NCBI GenBank assembly: GCA_934373375.1
Contig: CAKROP010000057.1
Span: 1-9,466, forward strand
Length of the DNA stretch: 9,466 nt
From: an uncultured Anaerosacchariphilus sp.
GTDB lineage: Bacteria; Bacillota; Clostridia; Lachnospirales; Lachnospiraceae
Reading direction: 5' to 3'
The position numbers were made by a program, and so were the translations under genes. Under the pieces are notes generated by a model that did no database searches, was not told the DNA's origin, and worked only from the letters and a program-made list of their open reading frames with translations. Positions 6,863 to 9,466 of this stretch are shown here, in pieces. Each line of letters opens with the position of its first letter. Within the stretch, counting starts at the first letter, position 1.

Positions 6863-7503
6863 AAGCTTGGAACCATTTTTGCACCATTACAGAACATAAA
6901 ATCATGGTCATGCGGCATTGCTTCAAGATAGGGCTGTACCGGCAGGGACTGCTGCACGACATGTCCAAATATACGCCCACGGAATTTATACCGGGCTGTA
7001 AATACTATCAGGGCTACCGAAGCCCCAATAATGCCGAGCGGGAGGACAAGGGCTATTCAGCGGCCTGGCTTCACCACAAGGGCCGCAACAAGCACCATTA
7101 CGAGTATTGGATTGATTACAGCGTAGGTCCCGTGAAGGGCATGACCGGCATGAAGATGCCCAACCGCTATGTGGCCGAGATGATGATGGATCGCATGGCC
7201 GCGTCCAAAATCTACAATAAGGGTCATTATGATCAGCATGAGTCTCTGAAATATTATGAAAAGGGAAAGGATTCCTACATGATTCACGATGAGACCCGGG
7301 CACTTCTGGAGCATCTGCTTCACCTGCTGGACGAGCAGGGCGAGGAGGCGCTGTTCGCTTACATGCGCGCCAACATTGTAGGTAAGAAGGAATATCCGAA
7401 GATTCCTCCCCGGCCCTGGCAGCTGGCAGGCGACGGTCATTACGTTTCGGACGTGGAGCTTCTGCGGCTTCAGAAGGAGCAGGAGAAGGCGTCTGGAAAA
7501 TAA
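6859..7503 (+). CDS. DUF5662 family protein
   Basis: A 214-residue cytosolic protein that I match to DUF5662; no reaction is established for the family. The N-terminal half carries an HD-like pattern: His13 and His20 in TEHKIMVMRHC, His33-Asp34 in GLLHDMSKY, then a His-rich segment WLHHKGRNKHHYEYW. This resembles metal-binding helices of HD-fold proteins, but I cannot show that it is a hydrolase. A conserved PNRYVAEMMMDRMAASKIY segment follows. There is no signal peptide or membrane helix. The ATG overlaps the TGA of the GH13 gene (ATGA, 6859-6862), with AGGAG at 6844-6848, so the two are translationally coupled and probably made in fixed ratio. It is followed after 86 bases by dgt, also an HD protein. 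Confidence 0.87.
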   Translation: MKAWNHFCTITEHKIMVMRHCFKIGLYRQGLLHDMSKYTPTEFIPGCKYYQGYRSPNNAEREDKGYSAAWLHHKGRNKHHYEYWIDYSVGPVKGMTGMKMPNRYVAEMMMDRMAASKIYNKGHYDQHESLKYYEKGKDSYMIHDETRALLEHLLHLLDEQGEEALFAYMRANIVGKKEYPKIPPRPWQLAGDGHYVSDVELLRLQKEQEKASGK

Positions 7504-7589
7504 AAAAGGAAATGGGGAACCGGTGCAGAATATTATAAATAGAGGAAAACTGATAACCATGCAGTACAGCATCATAAAGAGGTGGATGT
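7504..7589 (+). other. Short gap before dgt, no terminator
   Basis: These 86 bases have no hairpin with a T run, so read-through from the DUF5662 gene into dgt is likely. An A+T-rich TATTATAAAT (7531-7540) could act as a -10 box, but no -35 box is placed to match. The dgt ribosome binding site AGAGG (7578-7582, within AAAGAGGTGG) lies 7 bases before ATG 7590. Confidence 0.5.
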
Positions 7590-8597
7590 ATGACTATACG
7601 CGAAAGCACGGAACAGTGGGAAAGCGATTATTTAAGTCCGTATGCTTCTCTGAGTAAGAATTCCAGGGGGCGGGATCGGTATGAGCCACCCTGTGATATC
7701 CGGCCAGTCTATCAGAGAGACCGGGACCGGATTTTGCACTGCAAGTCCTTTCGTCGTCTGAAGCATAAGACCCAGGTTTTCCTGACACCCCGGGGCGACC
7801 ACTATCGTACCCGTCTGACCCACACCCTGGAGGTTTCCCAGATAGCCAGAACCATGGCAAAGGCCCTGCGCCTCAATGAGGATCTGACCGAAGCTGTCGC
7901 CCTGGGTCACGATCTGGGACATACGCCTTTCGGACACGCAGGCGAGCGGGTCCTAAACGACCTTTGCAGCGCCGGCTTCGCTCATTATGAGCAGAGTGTC
8001 CGCGTGGTGGAAAAACTGGAAAAAAGCGGAAAAGGCCTGAATCTGACCTGGGAGGTGCGGGACGGCATCCGAAATCACCGGACCAGCGGCCATCCGTCTA
8101 CCCTGGAGGGCAAGCTGGTACGTTTTTCCGATAAAATTGCCTATATCAATCACGATATTGACGACGCCATCCGCGCCGGGATTCTGGAGGAGACAGATAT
8201 TCCAAAAGAATACCGGGATATTTTGGGCAGCACGACGCGGGAGCGGCTGAACACGCTTGTACACGACGTCATTTCCCAGAGCATGGGAAAGCCGGACATC
8301 TGTATGTCCGCAGGGGTGGAGGGAGCCATGCACGCGCTCCGCAGCTTCATGTTCAGCAATGTGTATACGAATCCCATCGCCAAGGGCGAGGAGGTTAAGG
8401 CGCGGAATATGCTGGAGGGGCTGTTTTCCTATTATATGGAGCATCCGGAGGAACTTTCGGATGAGTTCAAGGCCATGCTGGCCAGTGGTCGGGATTCACT
8501 GGAGATCGTGGTGTGCGATTACATATCCGGCATGACAGACCAGTACGCGATTTATAAGTTCGAAGAATACTTTGTTCCAAAAGCATGGAACGCATAG
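7590..8597 (+). CDS. dgt: Deoxyguanosinetriphosphate triphosphohydrolase (Dgt)
   Basis: A 335-residue HD-domain enzyme expected to hydrolyse dGTP (or other dNTPs) to the deoxynucleoside and triphosphate, helping balance the dNTP pool. The metal site is complete: His78 in RTRLTHTLEV, His107-Asp108 in LGHDLGHTPFGH and Asp181 in RFSDKIAYINHDIDD. His111 and His116 are the extra family histidines. The N-terminal FRRLKHKTQVF segment is also typical. The length fits the shorter Dgt subgroup found in Firmicutes rather than the longer E. coli type. ATG 7590 is chosen by AGAGG 7 bases upstream; an ATG at 7586 is out of frame and gives only about 24 codons. dnaG begins 12 bases after the stop, a common order in Clostridia. 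The exact substrate preference and any dNTP activator cannot be read from the sequence. Confidence 0.95.
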   Translation: MTIRESTEQWESDYLSPYASLSKNSRGRDRYEPPCDIRPVYQRDRDRILHCKSFRRLKHKTQVFLTPRGDHYRTRLTHTLEVSQIARTMAKALRLNEDLTEAVALGHDLGHTPFGHAGERVLNDLCSAGFAHYEQSVRVVEKLEKSGKGLNLTWEVRDGIRNHRTSGHPSTLEGKLVRFSDKIAYINHDIDDAIRAGILEETDIPKEYRDILGSTTRERLNTLVHDVISQSMGKPDICMSAGVEGAMHALRSFMFSNVYTNPIAKGEEVKARNMLEGLFSYYMEHPEELSDEFKAMLASGRDSLEIVVCDYISGMTDQYAIYKFEEYFVPKAWNA

Positions 8598-8601
8598 GTG
8601 G
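8596..8601 (+). promoter_or_regulatory. dnaG ribosome binding site overlapping the dgt stop codon
   Basis: AGGTGG begins within the TAG stop of dgt (8595-8597) and lies 8 bases before the dnaG ATG at 8610. Ribosomes ending dgt would therefore stand on the dnaG site, which suggests coupled translation. Confidence 0.75.
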
Positions 8602-8609
8602 CAGAATAG

Positions 8610-9466
8610 ATGTATTATGCAGAAGAATTGATCGAAGAGGTGCGCTCGCGGAATGACATCGTTGATGTGATTTCCGGGTATGTGCGGCTTCAGCGGAAGG
8701 GATCCAGCTATTTCGGACTCTGCCCCTTCCACAGCGAGAAGTCCCCGTCCTTTTCGGTGTCGCCGGGCAAGCAGATGTATTATTGCTTCGGCTGCGGCGC
8801 AGGCGGCAATGTCTTTACATTTTTAATGGAATATGAAAATTATACCTTTCCCGAGGCAGTGAAGGTATTGGCTGACCGGAGCGGCGTGGATCTGCCGGAG
8901 GTGGAATACTCCGAGGAGGCCAGACTTCAGGCGGACTTAAAGAGCCGGCTTCTGGAGATTCAGAAAAAAGCGGCGAAATACTACTACTATCAGCTCCGGC
9001 AGCCCAAGGGCCGGGTGGGGTACGAGTATCTGAAAAATCGGGCGCTCACGGATGAGACCATTCAAAAATTCGGACTGGGCTATTCCGGGCAGCAGACGAA
9101 GGAATTGTACCAGTACCTGAAGCATGAGGGGTATTCGGACGCCCTCTTGAAGGAGTCGGGTCTGTTCAGCATGGACGAGCGCAGCGGCGTCTATGACAAG
9201 TTCTGGAACCGGGTTATGTTCCCGATTATGGACGCCAATCACCGGGTCATCGGCTTCGGAGGCCGTGTCATGGGCGACGCGAAGCCCAAGTATCTGAACT
9301 CGCCGGAGACAAAGATTTTTGATAAGAGCCGGAACCTGTATGGGCTGAATTTTGCCCGCAGCTCCCGGAAAGGAAACCTGATTATCTGTGAAGGCTATAT
9401 GGACGTGATAGCTCTTCATCAGGCAGGCTTCAGCCAGGCGGTGGCGTCCCTGGGAACGGCGCTGAC
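8610..9466 (+). CDS. dnaG: DNA primase (DnaG), 5' part
   Basis: The primase makes RNA primers for Okazaki fragments at the replication fork, in contact with the DnaB-type helicase. The first 285 codons are present and the frame runs off the window without a stop; the full protein is usually near 600 residues. The N-terminal zinc-binding domain has Cys38, His41, Cys59 and Cys62 (LCPFHSEKSPSF and YYCFGCGAGGN). The RNA polymerase domain includes the basic FGGRVMGDAKPKYLNSPET segment. The TOPRIM motif EGYMDVIALH carries the metal-binding Glu261, followed by ASLGTAL. The start MYYAEELIEEVRSRNDIVDVI is typical of the family and has AGGTGG 8 bases upstream. It follows dgt by 12 bases; in many Clostridia the housekeeping sigma gene follows dnaG, but that lies beyond the window. 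Confidence 0.97.
   Translation, partial: MYYAEELIEEVRSRNDIVDVISGYVRLQRKGSSYFGLCPFHSEKSPSFSVSPGKQMYYCFGCGAGGNVFTFLMEYENYTFPEAVKVLADRSGVDLPEVEYSEEARLQADLKSRLLEIQKKAAKYYYYQLRQPKGRVGYEYLKNRALTDETIQKFGLGYSGQQTKELYQYLKHEGYSDALLKESGLFSMDERSGVYDKFWNRVMFPIMDANHRVIGFGGRVMGDAKPKYLNSPETKIFDKSRNLYGLNFARSSRKGNLIICEGYMDVIALHQAGFSQAVASLGTAL

Noticed and set aside
7531..7540. Promoter for dgt at TATTATAAAT
   Set aside because: There is no -35-like box 16-18 bases upstream and no extended -10 TG. The A+T content alone is weak evidence.

Overview
The window looks like chromosomal DNA from a Clostridia bacterium, most likely Lachnospiraceae. This is inferred from the character of the GuaB, DnaG, EcfT and DUF4349 proteins, strong AGGAGG-type ribosome binding sites, TTGACA/TATAAT promoters, tight operon packing and a GC content near 50%. 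No species can be named from sequence reading alone. All genes that can be supported lie on the + strand.

Layout. (1) Bases 2-358: the 3' end of an energy-coupling factor transporter T subunit (EcfT/CbiQ type), followed by an intrinsic terminator at 453-482. (2) 508-2135: a self-contained guaB (IMP dehydrogenase) unit with a near-consensus promoter and its own terminator. (3) 2266-4620: a three-gene, translationally coupled envelope-signalling operon. It encodes an ECF-like sigma factor, a single-pass membrane protein with an Ig-like outer domain (probably the regulator of that sigma factor) and a DUF4349 lipoprotein. (4) 4621-4921: a 301-base intergenic stretch with three hairpins, including a 17-bp perfect inverted repeat, then an extended -10 promoter. 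(5) 4922-7503: a GlgX/isoamylase-like GH13 protein that has lost its catalytic aspartates, coupled by an ATGA overlap to a DUF5662 protein. (6) 7590-9466: dgt (dGTP triphosphohydrolase) and the first 285 codons of dnaG (primase), which runs off the window.

How the genes fit together. guaB supplies guanine nucleotides, dgt trims dGTP and dnaG primes replication, so the two ends of the window are nucleotide and replication housekeeping. The sigma operon is a plausible envelope-sensing module. The sigma factor acts in the cytoplasm, the middle protein spans the membrane, and the DUF4349 protein appears tethered outside by both a lipid and a C-terminal helix.

The two most unusual items are the GH13 protein and the 74-base inverted repeat at 4704-4777. 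The GH13 protein is an intact reading frame and strongly GlgX-like, but its nucleophile and transition-state aspartates are both Asn and the active-site loop between conserved regions I and II is missing. The inverted repeat folds into a symmetrical hairpin with a tandem G-A internal loop and a Shine-Dalgarno-like sequence inside it.
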